From assembly GCA_937860055.1 (NCBI GenBank), contig CALMBO010000027.1, positions 372,001 through 436,000 on the forward strand: a DNA stretch of 64,000 nt, read 5' to 3'. The stretch is from an uncultured Verrucomicrobiota bacterium. Lineage in GTDB: Bacteria > Verrucomicrobiota > Kiritimatiellia > CAIQIC01 > Lenti-01. Within the stretch, counting starts at the first letter, position 1. Every line of letters begins with the position of its first letter. The notes beneath the pieces are model-generated. The model ran no database searches. It saw only the letters and a program-made list of their open reading frames with translations, and had not been told where the DNA came from. Both the position numbers and the translations under genes were made by a program. Positions 1-8,915 of the stretch are shown in pieces.

Positions 1-276
1 AACCGCCTGATGGTGGACTTCCATTCCCGCCTGGCCGCCCCCTGGCTATGCCTGATCGTCATTCTGATCGGAGTCCCTTTTGGCATCCACACCAGCCGCC
101 GGGGCATGGGAATGGGCCTTCTCCTCGCCCTCCTGACTTTCTTCGCTTATTACGTCCTCATGCTCCTGGGATTGAATTTCGGCAAGCGCCAGGTCCTCTC
201 GCCAGTCGTGGCCGGCTGGCTGCCCGACCTGGTTTTCTTCGTCCTGGGGCTTGTCCTGCTCCGCCGCATCCGCTGA
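1..276 (+). CDS. LptF/LptG-family LPS export permease, C-terminal fragment
   Basis: This is the last 91 codons of a gene that begins before the window; the frame is open from base 1 to the stop at 274-276. The visible part has three hydrophobic segments and the charged piece typical of the C-terminal membrane bundle of LptF/LptG permeases, in which a conserved 'FHSRLAAPW' region leads into a helix ending 'IGVPFG'. In that family the two permeases and LptB extract lipopolysaccharide from the inner membrane. The fragment cannot separate LptF from LptG. It lies just upstream of the adenosine deaminase gene but has its own stop, and a promoter lies in between. Confidence 0.7.
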   Translation, partial: NRLMVDFHSRLAAPWLCLIVILIGVPFGIHTSRRGMGMGLLLALLTFFAYYVLMLLGLNFGKRQVLSPVVAGWLPDLVFFVLGLVLLRRIR

Positions 277-312
277 TCGAACCGTTATCACCGCCGTTTC
301 CGCCAAAAGCCG

Positions 313-341
313 TTGCGACCGCGCATCCCGTCGTGTAGAAT
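313..341 (+). promoter_or_regulatory. Predicted sigma-70-type promoter of add
   Basis: A -35 box TTGCGA (313-318) and a -10 box TAGAAT (336-341) are separated by exactly 17 bases. The add start codon is at 383 with AGGAGG at 372-377, so the leader is about 35 bases. Read from sequence only. Confidence 0.45.
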
Positions 342-382
342 GCCCCGAAACGCAAGGCATTTGTCCCAGGCAGGAGGTCCTC

Positions 383-1603
383 ATGGCCGCAAAAATCACC
401 CGCGAATTCCTCGAGAAGATCCCCAAGACCGATTTGCATCTCCATCTGGACGGATCCCTCCGGATCTCCACCCTGATCGAACTGGCCAAATCCGCCAAGG
501 TGCCCCTCCCCTCCGAGACGGAGGCCGGCCTGCAGGAACTGGTCTTCAAGGAAAAGTACCAGGACCTGCCGGATTACCTGCGCGGCTTCGGCCTCACGGT
601 CGCGGTGCTCCAGACCCCCGAAAGCCTCGAGCGCGTCGCCTACGAGCTCGCCCAGGACAACATCGCCGAGAACGTCCGCTACATCGAAATCCGCTACGCC
701 CCCCAGCTCCACATCCGCCCCGGCTTCACCGTCGAGGAAGTGGTCGAGTGTGTCAACCGCGGCCTCGCGCGCGCCCAGAAGGAGCATAATGCCTCCGCCG
801 CGGTCAAGCAGGGCGGCGACATCCCCTTCCACTACGGCATCATCACCTGCGCCATGCGCTTCTTCAACCGCCACATGTCGGCCTATTATGCCCAGTTGTT
901 CGATGGCATGCCCCACGCGCCTGCCAAGGAAGTCATGGCCGTCGCCTCCCTCGAAATGGCCCGCGCCGCCGCCTCCCTCGCTCACAACAAGGGCATTCCC
1001 GTCGTCGGCTTCGATCTGGCGGGCGCAGAAGCCGGCTTCCCCGCCATCGACCACAAGAACGCCTATCAACACGCCCATGTCCACTTCCTGAAGAAGACCG
1101 TCCATGCCGGCGAGGCCTATGGACCCGAATCCATCTTCCAGGCCATCACCGAATGCCATGCCGACCGCCTCGGGCACGGCACCTTCCTGTTCGCCGCCGA
1201 CAAGGTCAAGGATCCTTCCATCAAGGATCCGGACTACTACGTGAAATGCCTCGTCGACTACATCGCGTCGCGGCGCATCACGCTCGAAGTCTGCCCCACC
1301 AGCAACCTCCAGACCATCCCGGCCATCCCGTCTGTCGCCGACCACCCCCTGCGCAAGATGCTCGATGCCAACCTGTCTGTCTCCATCTGCACGGACAACC
1401 GCCTGGTTTCCCGCACCAGCGTCACGCGGGAACTCGAACTGGTCTGCAACCATCTCTCCGTCACCCCGGCCCGCCTGCGCAACCTCATCCTGGCCGGCTT
1501 CAAGGGATCCTTCTTCCACGGCCCCTACAACGAAAAGCGCGCGCTGGTCCGCCAGGTCATCAACCGCTACGACGCGCTGGAAAAACAATATCTGGGGGCC
1601 TAG
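383..1603 (+). CDS. add: Adenosine deaminase
   Basis: The enzyme hydrolyses adenosine or deoxyadenosine to inosine and ammonia in purine salvage. The 406-residue protein shows the zinc amidohydrolase signature: His19/His21 in 'TDLHLHLDGSLR', a 'HAGE' motif in the middle, 'LGHGT', and 'LEVCPTSNLQT' followed by 'CTDNRLVS'. The last motif has Asp-Asn where the mammalian enzyme has Asp-Asp; Asp-Asn is common among bacterial members, so activity is still expected. The ATG at 383 is chosen because AGGAGG lies six bases upstream and the family begins shortly before the HxH motif; the frame stays open 44 codons further upstream without homology. A binding-protein gene follows after six bases. Confidence 0.9.
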   Translation: MAAKITREFLEKIPKTDLHLHLDGSLRISTLIELAKSAKVPLPSETEAGLQELVFKEKYQDLPDYLRGFGLTVAVLQTPESLERVAYELAQDNIAENVRYIEIRYAPQLHIRPGFTVEEVVECVNRGLARAQKEHNASAAVKQGGDIPFHYGIITCAMRFFNRHMSAYYAQLFDGMPHAPAKEVMAVASLEMARAAASLAHNKGIPVVGFDLAGAEAGFPAIDHKNAYQHAHVHFLKKTVHAGEAYGPESIFQAITECHADRLGHGTFLFAADKVKDPSIKDPDYYVKCLVDYIASRRITLEVCPTSNLQTIPAIPSVADHPLRKMLDANLSVSICTDNRLVSRTSVTRELELVCNHLSVTPARLRNLILAGFKGSFFHGPYNEKRALVRQVINRYDALEKQYLGA

Positions 1604-1609
1604 CCCCCC

Positions 1610-2383
1610 ATGCGCCATTCGCCGGGAAACCTCTTGCTCGCCCTGGGCCTGGCTTGGGGACTGGTTTCCGGCTGCCGTTCCAGCGCCCCTTCCGAACCCC
1701 CGCCCGCCCCCCTGCGCATCGGCGTCGTTGCGGATTCCCCGCCGCTGGTCTTCCGGCAGAAAGGACGCTGGACCGGCCTCGAGGCCGATCTGGGCCGCGC
1801 CCTGGCGGCCCGCCTGGGCATGAAGCCGGTCTTCATCGCCTATCCTCCCCATCGGCTTTCCAGCGCCCTTCTCGACCAAAAGGTGGATATCCTCATGGCG
1901 GGCTTGGCCATTACCGGGGAACGCCGCGTCCAGATGGACTTTTCCTCGCCTTATCTGGTCGTCGGCCAAGCCGCCCTGGTCCGCTCGGCGGATATTTCCC
2001 GATATAACACCCCGATCAAGATCCGATCGGCCAAGGCCCGGATTGGCGTGATCGAAGGATCGGCCGGCGATCCCCTGGTCTCCCGCTACTTCCTCAATGC
2101 CGACCGGATTCCCTTCCCCGATGCCGACCAGGCGATCGATGCCCTCCGGCAAGGCCGGATCGACCTGCTGATCCATGACGCGCCAGCCCTCTGGTGGCTC
2201 TCCCTGCGCCATGCCCCCTCGCTGGCCATCGCCCCCGCCCTCTTCGCCCGGGAGGAGATCGCCTGGGCGTTCCGCCGGAGCAGCGTCGCCCTGCGAGGCG
2301 AGGCCAACCAGGCGCTGGCCGACTGGCAGAAGGATGGCACGCTCGAAACCATCCTGCAGCGCTGGATTCCCTTTTCGAAATAA
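1610..2383 (+). CDS. Family 3 extracellular solute-binding lipoprotein
   Basis: This is a 257-residue periplasmic binding protein of the amino-acid type (SBP_bac_3). An N-terminal signal ends in the lipobox 'LVSGC' (Cys22), so it should be lipid-anchored. The mature part has the two-lobe pattern: 'LRIGVVADSPPL' at the start, 'GLEADLGRALAARLG', a central 'DILMAGLAITGERRVQMDFSSPY', a hinge 'RIGVIEGSAGD' and a C-terminal 'ALADWQKDGTLETILQRW'. No permease or ATPase gene is adjacent, so it either feeds a transporter encoded elsewhere or acts as a sensor. It follows add by six bases and is probably co-transcribed. The ligand is unknown. Confidence 0.8.
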   Translation: MRHSPGNLLLALGLAWGLVSGCRSSAPSEPPPAPLRIGVVADSPPLVFRQKGRWTGLEADLGRALAARLGMKPVFIAYPPHRLSSALLDQKVDILMAGLAITGERRVQMDFSSPYLVVGQAALVRSADISRYNTPIKIRSAKARIGVIEGSAGDPLVSRYFLNADRIPFPDADQAIDALRQGRIDLLIHDAPALWWLSLRHAPSLAIAPALFAREEIAWAFRRSSVALRGEANQALADWQKDGTLETILQRWIPFSK

Positions 2384-2409
2384 GACCGATCCGATAGATT
2401 CCCGTTCCC

Positions 2410-3621
2410 GTGGATGCATCCCTCCTCATCATCGGCGCCGGACCCGGCGGCCTGCTGGCCGCCTGGGCCGCCGCGCACCGCCATCTGCCCCATGGCGTCC
2501 TCGTCGTGGACCGCATGTCCACGCCGGGCGCCAAGCTGGCCGTAACCGGCGGCGGACGCGGAAATCTCAGCCATCTCGCCACCGAAGGGGAATTCGCCGC
2601 CGCGTTCGGCCGCTTCGGGCGTTTTGCCATTCCCGCCTTCCGCTCGCTTTCGCCGGAAGCCTTCCGCACCCTGCTGTCCAGGATCGGCATCCCGACCACC
2701 GTGGACCCGGATGGACGCATCTATCCCCGTTCCCAATCCGCCCCCCAGGTCCGCGATGCCTTGTTTGCCGCCTGCCAGCACGCCGGCGTTCGCTTCGCCT
2801 TCCACCACGGCGTGGAAACCCTTTCGCCGCCGAAAACGGCCGCCGCCCCCTGGAAAGTCGATTCGTTCTCCACCCGGTCGGTTCTGCTGGCCGCCGGCGG
2901 ACAATCCGCGCCCCGCCTCGGTTCCGACGGCTCGGGCTTCGCATTGGCCCGCTCCCTGGGCTATGAGATCGTTCCCCCCGTGCCGGCCCTGACCTCCCTG
3001 CGCACCGTGGAAACATGGCCCTCCTCCCATAGCGGCCTTTCGCTGCCGGATGTGTCCATCTCCATTTCCGGCAAGCCCGCCGCCTCGGAAAGGGGCGAAT
3101 GGCTCTTCACCCACCGGGGCGTTTCCGGTCCCGCCGTCCTCAATCTCTCCGGCCGCGTCGCCCGCCGGCTCCTGTCGGAGAAGGAAGTGCGCATCCATCT
3201 GGATCTGGCGCATGGAACCCCGGACTTCCGGCGGCTCCGGCAGGCGGAGGGAACCCGGACCCTCCATTCCTGGCTGGCCCGGCAGCTCCCCCGCGCCTTG
3301 GCCGAAACTCTCCTGGATCTCGCCGGCATCCCGAAAGACCTGACCTTTTCCCGCCTCTCCGCCGCGCAGGAGAAAAAACTGGCTGAGCACCTCGTGGCCC
3401 TGCCGCTCACCATCCGGGGCACGGGAGGATTCGACGACAGCATGGCCACATCGGGCGGCGTATCGCTCAAGCAGGTGGATCCCTCCACCCTCGAAGGCCG
3501 CCTCACGCCGCGCCTCCACTTCGCCGGCGAAATCCTCGACCTCGACGGCCCCACCGGCGGGTGGAACCTCCAGTGGGCCTTCTGCTCCGGCTATCTGGCC
3601 GGCATGTCCGCCGCCCCTTGA
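2410..3621 (+). CDS. HI0933/BaiN-family FAD-dependent oxidoreductase
   Basis: A 403-residue flavoprotein. The dinucleotide-binding glycine motif 'IIGAGPGGLLAAWAA' lies at residues 7-21, followed by the family signature 'GAKLAVTGGGRGNLSH'. A second nucleotide motif 'VLLAAGGQSAPRLGSDGSG' and the C-terminal 'LHFAGEILDLDGPTGGWNLQWAFCSGYLAG' are diagnostic of the HI0933 family. Members reduce diverse substrates (the bile-acid enzyme BaiN is one), but the substrate of most is unknown and cannot be read here. The start is GTG at 2410, because no in-frame ATG precedes the FAD motif. The composite repeat element begins ten bases after its stop. Confidence 0.82.
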   Translation: MDASLLIIGAGPGGLLAAWAAAHRHLPHGVLVVDRMSTPGAKLAVTGGGRGNLSHLATEGEFAAAFGRFGRFAIPAFRSLSPEAFRTLLSRIGIPTTVDPDGRIYPRSQSAPQVRDALFAACQHAGVRFAFHHGVETLSPPKTAAAPWKVDSFSTRSVLLAAGGQSAPRLGSDGSGFALARSLGYEIVPPVPALTSLRTVETWPSSHSGLSLPDVSISISGKPAASERGEWLFTHRGVSGPAVLNLSGRVARRLLSEKEVRIHLDLAHGTPDFRRLRQAEGTRTLHSWLARQLPRALAETLLDLAGIPKDLTFSRLSAAQEKKLAEHLVALPLTIRGTGGFDDSMATSGGVSLKQVDPSTLEGRLTPRLHFAGEILDLDGPTGGWNLQWAFCSGYLAGMSAAP

Positions 3622-3630
3622 CCGCCCCCC

Positions 3631-3718
3631 CGGCGCGGGAAGGCGCCGCCTACGCCCCTTGGCCACGGTTTTCCATGCAATGGAAAAACTTTCCGGAAAT
3701 TTTCCACACCATGGAAAA
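3631..3718 (+). repeat. Composite 3'-end repeat element, copy 1 (head plus two dyads)
   Basis: A GC-rich head with a CGGCGC/GCGCCG hairpin (3631-3648) is followed by two 19-bp dyads: TTTTCCATGCAATGGAAAA (3669-3687) and TTTTCCACACCATGGAAAA (3700-3718). The dyads start 31 bp apart, and the first lies 38 bp after the head. It occupies the gap between the convergent ends of the flavoprotein and the aminotransferase. The same arrangement recurs at 21451 and 29620. Confidence 0.85.
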
Positions 3719-3765
3719 CGAATGTTCCGGCCCGGAGCCGCGCGTCCCCGCAGGGAAAAATCGGA

Positions 3766-4965
3766 CTAGATCTTCAGGCTTTCGGCGATGGAGTCGCAGA
3801 CATAGCCGAGCGACTCGGGCAGGAGGCCGGCAACGTTGATGCGGCCGCCCTTGACCATGTAGATGGCCTTCTGCTCGCGCAGGAAATCCACCTGCGCATC
3901 GCTCAGTCCGCTGAAGGAGAACATCCCCTTCTGGCGAACGATGAACGAGAAGTCCATCTCCGAACTCCGCCGGGCCAGGCCATGCACCAACAGCTGCCGG
4001 TTCCCGGCGATGCGCTGGCGCATGGACTCGAGCTCCTGCAGCCACAGGGCGCGCAGATCGGCATCCTCCAGCACCATGCGCGCCAGGGCCGCGCCATGCT
4101 TGGGCGGGTTCGAATAGATCACGCGGATGATGCGCTTGATCTGCGAAAGCGCCGCGTTCGCCGCCTTCGCGCTTTCCGCCACCACCATCAGCGCGCCCAC
4201 CCGCTCGCCGTAGAGCCCCATGTTCTTGGAGAACGACGAGGCCACCAGCGCCTCCGGCACCTTCTGCAGGACGGCCAGCAGGCCGGCGCGGTCCTCCTCG
4301 AGGCCGTCGCCGAATCCCTGGTAGGCGAAATCGAAGAAGGGCAGCCAACCGGCCCTGGCCGCGATTTCGGCCACGCGCGCCCATCCCGCCGCATCGATGT
4401 CCGCGCCCGTGGGATTGTGGCAGCAGACATGGAGAAGGACGACATCGCCCGCCGGAATCTTTTCCAGCGCGGCGCACATTGCCTCCACGTCCACGCCGCG
4501 CGTGGAGGGATTGTAGTAGGAATAAGTCCGGACGGGACACCCGGCGGCGCCGAAGACGTTCTTGTGGTTGTCCCACGTCGGATCGGGCATCCAGACGGTC
4601 CCGCCCTGCCGGAACGCCTTCAGGAATTCCGCGCCGATGCGCAACGCGCCCGTGCCGCCCGGCGATTGCGCCGCCGCCACGCTGTTCATCGCCAGCCCGT
4701 GGAAATCCGGGCCGAACACCAGCCGCGCCACGACATCGCCGTATTCCGCGGGGCCGGAGATGGGCGTGTATCCCTTCGTCTTTTCCGTCTCCCACAGGAG
4801 ACGTTCCGCCCGCTTGACGCATTCCAGCACCGGCGTCGTGCCTTTCTCGTCCATGAAAACGCCCACGCCCAGGTTCACCTTGTCTGGACGGGGATCTTTG
4901 CGGAATGCCTCGGTCAGGCCCAGGATCGGATCGGCGGGAGCTTGTTCGATTCCGGAAAAAAACAT
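3766..4965 (-). CDS. Class I aspartate/aromatic aminotransferase
   Basis: A 399-residue PLP-dependent aminotransferase of the AspC/TyrB subgroup, transferring an amino group between aspartate or aromatic amino acids and 2-oxoglutarate. Visible features are 'KVNLGVGVF' near the N-terminus, 'CHNPTGADI' (residues 182-190), Asp212 and Tyr215 in 'FDFAYQGFGDG', and the Schiff-base lysine Lys247 in 'SSFSKNMGLYGERVG'. The usual family length is about 397. The ATG at 4963-4965 is preceded by GGAGG. It is the last gene of the hom operon, 42 bases after ndk, and fits there by supplying aspartate, the precursor used by LysC and Hom. Substrate preference (aspartate versus aromatic) is not resolved. Confidence 0.9.
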   Translation of the reverse strand: MFFSGIEQAPADPILGLTEAFRKDPRPDKVNLGVGVFMDEKGTTPVLECVKRAERLLWETEKTKGYTPISGPAEYGDVVARLVFGPDFHGLAMNSVAAAQSPGGTGALRIGAEFLKAFRQGGTVWMPDPTWDNHKNVFGAAGCPVRTYSYYNPSTRGVDVEAMCAALEKIPAGDVVLLHVCCHNPTGADIDAAGWARVAEIAARAGWLPFFDFAYQGFGDGLEEDRAGLLAVLQKVPEALVASSFSKNMGLYGERVGALMVVAESAKAANAALSQIKRIIRVIYSNPPKHGAALARMVLEDADLRALWLQELESMRQRIAGNRQLLVHGLARRSSEMDFSFIVRQKGMFSFSGLSDAQVDFLREQKAIYMVKGGRINVAGLLPESLGYVCDSIAESLKI

Positions 4966-5007
4966 GTCAGCCTCCTGATGTTGCGGGGGTGGCGGGGTTT
5001 GGGGAAT

Positions 5008-6168
5008 CTACGGATAATAGGCTTCCACCCAGGAGCGAATGGTTTCATCGCCGACCTTGGTGATGCGCATCTCGCGCCGGGCGTTTTCGACGGAGTCGGA
5101 CGCATGCGCCGCGTTGACCATGATGTCCTGCCCGAATTCGCGCCGGACGGAGCCCGGCAGCGCCTTGCTCGGATCGGTGGGTCCGAGGATGCTGCGGATG
5201 CGGGCGATGGCGTTGGGACCGGCATAGACCAGCAGCAGGCAGCGCAGGGTTCCGGGCTTCGCCTTCTCCTCCTCCACAAGGCCCTCGCCCCAGCGGCCGG
5301 TCATGAACTGCACGATCTGGTAGAACTGGTTGTCGCCGTACATCGGGCCGATGATCTCGCCCATCTGTCCTTTGACCGCCTCGGGGATTTCCATGCCCAG
5401 CTCCGCGGAAACCGCCTTGGCCGCGCGCTCGGCCACCTTGCCCTTGAGCTTTTCACGCAGGACATCGCGGACCGGCCCGTAGAACTCCTCTGCCTCGGCA
5501 ACGGTCATGCGGTGGATCTTCGCCCCGACGATCCGCAGGCCCGACCGCGAGAAGATGTCGATGATCAGGCCCGGCCGCGCGCTGGCGAAACGGAAATTGT
5601 CGGGCTTCAGGATGACCAGGGCCTCTTCCGAAGAAGAGCCTTGCGCCACATCGCCGGCGGTGTCGACGAGGCCGCCGCATTCCACGCTGTATTTCGCCCA
5701 CAGCTTGAGGGTCTCCCCCGCCGCGTGCAGGCTGGGACCGATGAAAACGGCCGGCTCCAGGTAATGGACCGCGCCCGAGACATCCAGGATGTGGTCGCCA
5801 TATGTGTCGCGGACGGTCTCGCCGCTGTTGGTCGGCCGGATGGGACCCGTGACATCCTTCACGAGCTGGATGGCGTTCTCCCCTTCGAACAGGAGCATCA
5901 TCACGCGGCGCCCGCACCCCGTGGCCGGATCCGGCCCGTATTCCCGCGCCACGTAGTCCGCCAGCAGCGGGCGGATCACGGGATCGACTTCGGGATCGTT
6001 GCGGATCTGTTCCGCATACGCGTTCGCCAGTTTCGCGTGGGGCGTGAACATCCGCGCCGCCACCAAATCCAGCCCCGTCCGGCTGATGTAGCGGGCGATG
6101 ACTCCGCCGGTGCGCGACTTGGAAACCGTGTAGGGATTGATCAAGACAAATGCCAGTTCCTTGGCCAT
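5008..6168 (-). CDS. ndk: Tandem-domain nucleoside diphosphate kinase
   Basis: NDP kinase moves the terminal phosphate of ATP to other nucleoside diphosphates. Usual bacterial enzymes are about 140 residues; this one has 386 and contains two NDK-like halves. The second half (about 183-371) keeps the ATP-site 'LKPD' (Lys188) and the catalytic signature 'NAAHASDS' with His355, with about 50 extra residues inserted before 'FYQIVQFMTG'. The first half (about 3-160) has Asn11 in place of the conserved lysine and 'GAVHYLEPA' instead of HGSDS, keeping only His135. The start at 6168 follows AAGGAGA, which sets it apart from the much longer open frame. It lies between valS and the aminotransferase in the same operon. 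Confidence 0.85.
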   Translation of the reverse strand: MAKELAFVLINPYTVSKSRTGGVIARYISRTGLDLVAARMFTPHAKLANAYAEQIRNDPEVDPVIRPLLADYVAREYGPDPATGCGRRVMMLLFEGENAIQLVKDVTGPIRPTNSGETVRDTYGDHILDVSGAVHYLEPAVFIGPSLHAAGETLKLWAKYSVECGGLVDTAGDVAQGSSSEEALVILKPDNFRFASARPGLIIDIFSRSGLRIVGAKIHRMTVAEAEEFYGPVRDVLREKLKGKVAERAAKAVSAELGMEIPEAVKGQMGEIIGPMYGDNQFYQIVQFMTGRWGEGLVEEEKAKPGTLRCLLLVYAGPNAIARIRSILGPTDPSKALPGSVRREFGQDIMVNAAHASDSVENARREMRITKVGDETIRSWVEAYYP

Positions 6169-6215
6169 GGGTTCTTTCTCCTTTAGTTCTCGTGGGAATC
6201 CGGTTGGGACATTCT

Positions 6216-8903
6216 CTAGGGCGCGGACATCGCTTCGATCAGCTTGCCCAGCTTGTCTCGCTTCTCCTGCAGTTCGCGCTTCCGCGAGCGGACCTGTTCG
6301 ACCACCTCGGGCGGCGCGCGGCTCACGAAGCTCTCGTTCTCCAGGCGCTTGCTGACGTTGGCCAGTTCCTGGTCCGCCTTCTGCAGCTGTTCCGCCAGCC
6401 GCCGCTTCTCCGCCTCCACATCCACATGGCCTTCCAGGGACATGAACAGCGTGCCCAGCGGCGTGATGACGCTCGGCATGGCCTTGGCCGGCGTGAAATC
6501 GGCCTCCACTTCCAGTTTCTCGGCTTTCAGGTACGGGAGGTAGGCGGCGCGGTCCGCGCGGACGCGGTCTCCCGTCGCGGCATCGGCCGGCCGGAGGATG
6601 AAATCCGCCGTCTGCGCCGGGGCGAGCCCGTAGTCGGCGCGGAGGTTCCGGGCCAGTCCGATCGCCATGTGCTTGGCATCCACGTAGGCGACGGCTTCGG
6701 GCTGCACCCCCCAGGCCGCCAGCTCCTCCTCGTCCAGGACCTGCGGCCAGGGCGCGACCATGACCGATTCGCCCATCGCGGCATATCCCATCCCCTGCCA
6801 CAGCTCCTCGGTCAGGAACGGCATGATGGGATGCAGCAGGCACAGCGCATTCGACAAAACGTAGTGCATCACCTTGAGCACTTCGCCCTTGCGCGCCTCG
6901 TCGCCGCCGTTCAGCGGCTGCTTGGCGTACTCCACATACCAGTCGCAGAACTCGTGCCAGAAGAACTCGTAGATCGACTTCGCATAGTCGTTGAAGCGGC
7001 AGCGCTCGATGTTCTCGTCGCACGCCGCGATCGTCTTGTGCAGCAGCGCCAGGATGTGCTGGTCGTCCGCCGTCAGCAGCGCGGGATCGAACTGCGGCGG
7101 ACGCACGTCCGGCGTCCGCCCGCCCGTGTGCATCTGCATGAAGCGGGCGGCGTTCCAGATCTTCGTCCCGAAGTTCCGGCCCAGCTCGAATTTCTCCTTC
7201 GAGATGTACACGTCCTGCCCCGTCGCCGTCAGCGCGATCAGGCTGAAGCGAAGCGCGTCGGCGCTGAAATCGGCGATGATGTCGAGCGGGTCGATCGAAT
7301 TGCCCAGGCTCTTGCTCATCTTCCGGCCCTGGTTGTCGCGGACCGTTCCATGGAGGTAGACGCGCCGGAACGGCACGTCGCCCATGAACTCCATGCCGGC
7401 CATGATCATGCGCGCCACCCAGAAGAAGATGATCTCCGGCGCGGTGACCAGGTCGCTCGTCGGATAGTAGGTGCGCAGGTCGGCATTGTCGCGCGGCCAT
7501 CCGAACACGCTGAACGGCCAGAGCCACGAACTGAACCAGGTGTCGAGCACGTCCGGATCCTGCCGGAACTTGTCGGATCCGCAGCGCGGGCATTTCTCCG
7601 GCTGCCCCTTGGAGGCCCACTCGTGCTGGCAGTCGGTCTCCTCGCAATAGAACACGGGGATGCGGTGCCCCCACCAGATCTGGCGGCTGATGCACCAGTC
7701 GCGGATGTTCTCCATCCATTCCAGATACACCTTGTTCCAGCGCTCGGGCACGAAGCGGATGCGTCCGTCCTTCACCGCCTCGATGGCCGGACGGGCCAGC
7801 GGCTTCATCTTGACGAACCACTGGGGCGACAGGCGCGGCTCGATCACCGTGTGGCAGCGGTAGCAATGGCCCACCGCATGCGCGTGGTCCTCGATCTTCA
7901 CCAGGAGCCCCGCCGCCTGCAGGTCGGCCACGATCTTCTTGCGGCACTCCTCCCGGCCGAGCCCCTGGTAGGGCCCCGCGTTCTCGTTCATTTCCGCGGT
8001 CTCGGTCATCACGTTGACCATCGGCAGATCGTGCCGCCGGCCCATCTCGAAATCGTTCGGATCGTGCGCGGGAGTGACCTTCACCGCCCCCGTCCCGAAC
8101 TGCGGATCGACGAAATCGTCCTCGATCACGGGAATCTCGCGCTGGAGGATCGGCAGCAGCAGCGTCTTGCCTTTCCACTTCGCGTAGCGCTCGTCGCGCG
8201 GGTTCACGGCCACCGCCGTATCGCCCAGCAGCGTTTCCGGCCGGGTCGTGGCCACCACCACGAATTCGTTCTTGCGCCCGCCCTTGACCGGATAGCGGAT
8301 GTGGTACAGGTGGCCAGCCTGGTTCTCGTGCTCGCTCTCCTCGTCGGAAAGCGCCGTGCAGCAGCGGGGGCACCAGTTGATGATGTATTCGCCCCGGTAG
8401 ATCAGCTTCTTGTTGTAGAGGCGGATGAACACCTCCGCCACGGCCTCGCTGAGGCCCTCGTCCATCGTGAAGCGCGTGCGGTCCCAATCGCAGGAATTCC
8501 CCAGCTTCTGGAGCTGGTTCAGGATCGTCCCGCCGTACTGCTCCTTCCATTCCCAGACCAGCCGGAGGAATTCCTCGCGCGGCATGTCCCAGCGGCTCTT
8601 GCCCTGCTTCTTGAGCTGCCGCTCCACCACGTTCTGCGTGGCGATGCCCGCATGGTCCGTTCCCGGAACCCACACCGTGTTGAACCCCTGCATGCGCTTG
8701 CGGCGCACCATCACGTCCTGGATGGATTCGTTCAGGGCGTGGCCCATGTGCAGGATGCCCGTCACGTTCGGCGGCGGAATCACGATGGTATAGGGACGGC
8801 CCCCGCGCGAAGCGTCGGAATGGAAGAATCCCTTCTCCTTCCACCAATCGTACCACTTCTGCTCGATGGCCTTGGGGTCGTAGTTTTTCGGAAGCTCGGA
8901 CAT
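6216..8903 (-). CDS. valS: Valine--tRNA ligase
   Basis: An 895-residue class I aminoacyl-tRNA synthetase that charges tRNA-Val. Visible parts in order are the ATP-binding HIGH motif within 'PPPNVTGILHMGHAL' (about residue 45), a CP1 editing insertion, the zinc-binding-like cysteines around 'CPRCGSDKF', the KMSKS loop as 'GRKMSKSLGNSIDP', an anticodon-binding helical domain containing 'CDWYVEYAKQPL', and the C-terminal coiled-coil arm from about residue 830. Length matches the family. Its start lies 12 bases downstream of the cimA stop, so it is translated from the same messenger. Pairing valS with branched-chain and aspartate-family genes suggests coordinated control. Confidence 0.97.
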   Translation of the reverse strand: MSELPKNYDPKAIEQKWYDWWKEKGFFHSDASRGGRPYTIVIPPPNVTGILHMGHALNESIQDVMVRRKRMQGFNTVWVPGTDHAGIATQNVVERQLKKQGKSRWDMPREEFLRLVWEWKEQYGGTILNQLQKLGNSCDWDRTRFTMDEGLSEAVAEVFIRLYNKKLIYRGEYIINWCPRCCTALSDEESEHENQAGHLYHIRYPVKGGRKNEFVVVATTRPETLLGDTAVAVNPRDERYAKWKGKTLLLPILQREIPVIEDDFVDPQFGTGAVKVTPAHDPNDFEMGRRHDLPMVNVMTETAEMNENAGPYQGLGREECRKKIVADLQAAGLLVKIEDHAHAVGHCYRCHTVIEPRLSPQWFVKMKPLARPAIEAVKDGRIRFVPERWNKVYLEWMENIRDWCISRQIWWGHRIPVFYCEETDCQHEWASKGQPEKCPRCGSDKFRQDPDVLDTWFSSWLWPFSVFGWPRDNADLRTYYPTSDLVTAPEIIFFWVARMIMAGMEFMGDVPFRRVYLHGTVRDNQGRKMSKSLGNSIDPLDIIADFSADALRFSLIALTATGQDVYISKEKFELGRNFGTKIWNAARFMQMHTGGRTPDVRPPQFDPALLTADDQHILALLHKTIAACDENIERCRFNDYAKSIYEFFWHEFCDWYVEYAKQPLNGGDEARKGEVLKVMHYVLSNALCLLHPIMPFLTEELWQGMGYAAMGESVMVAPWPQVLDEEELAAWGVQPEAVAYVDAKHMAIGLARNLRADYGLAPAQTADFILRPADAATGDRVRADRAAYLPYLKAEKLEVEADFTPAKAMPSVITPLGTLFMSLEGHVDVEAEKRRLAEQLQKADQELANVSKRLENESFVSRAPPEVVEQVRSRKRELQEKRDKLGKLIEAMSAP

Positions 8904-8915
8904 GGCGATCGACCT

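Noticed and set aside
158-2419. A 753-codon minus-strand frame across add and the binding-protein gene
   Set aside because: It covers two good genes on the other strand, has no family signature and is dominated by Gly/Glu/Asp.
3669-3718. CRISPR array made of the 31-bp-spaced units
   Set aside because: The units are adjacent palindromes with only 12 similar bases between them, copy number is two or three, there are no unique spacers, and no cas gene is present.
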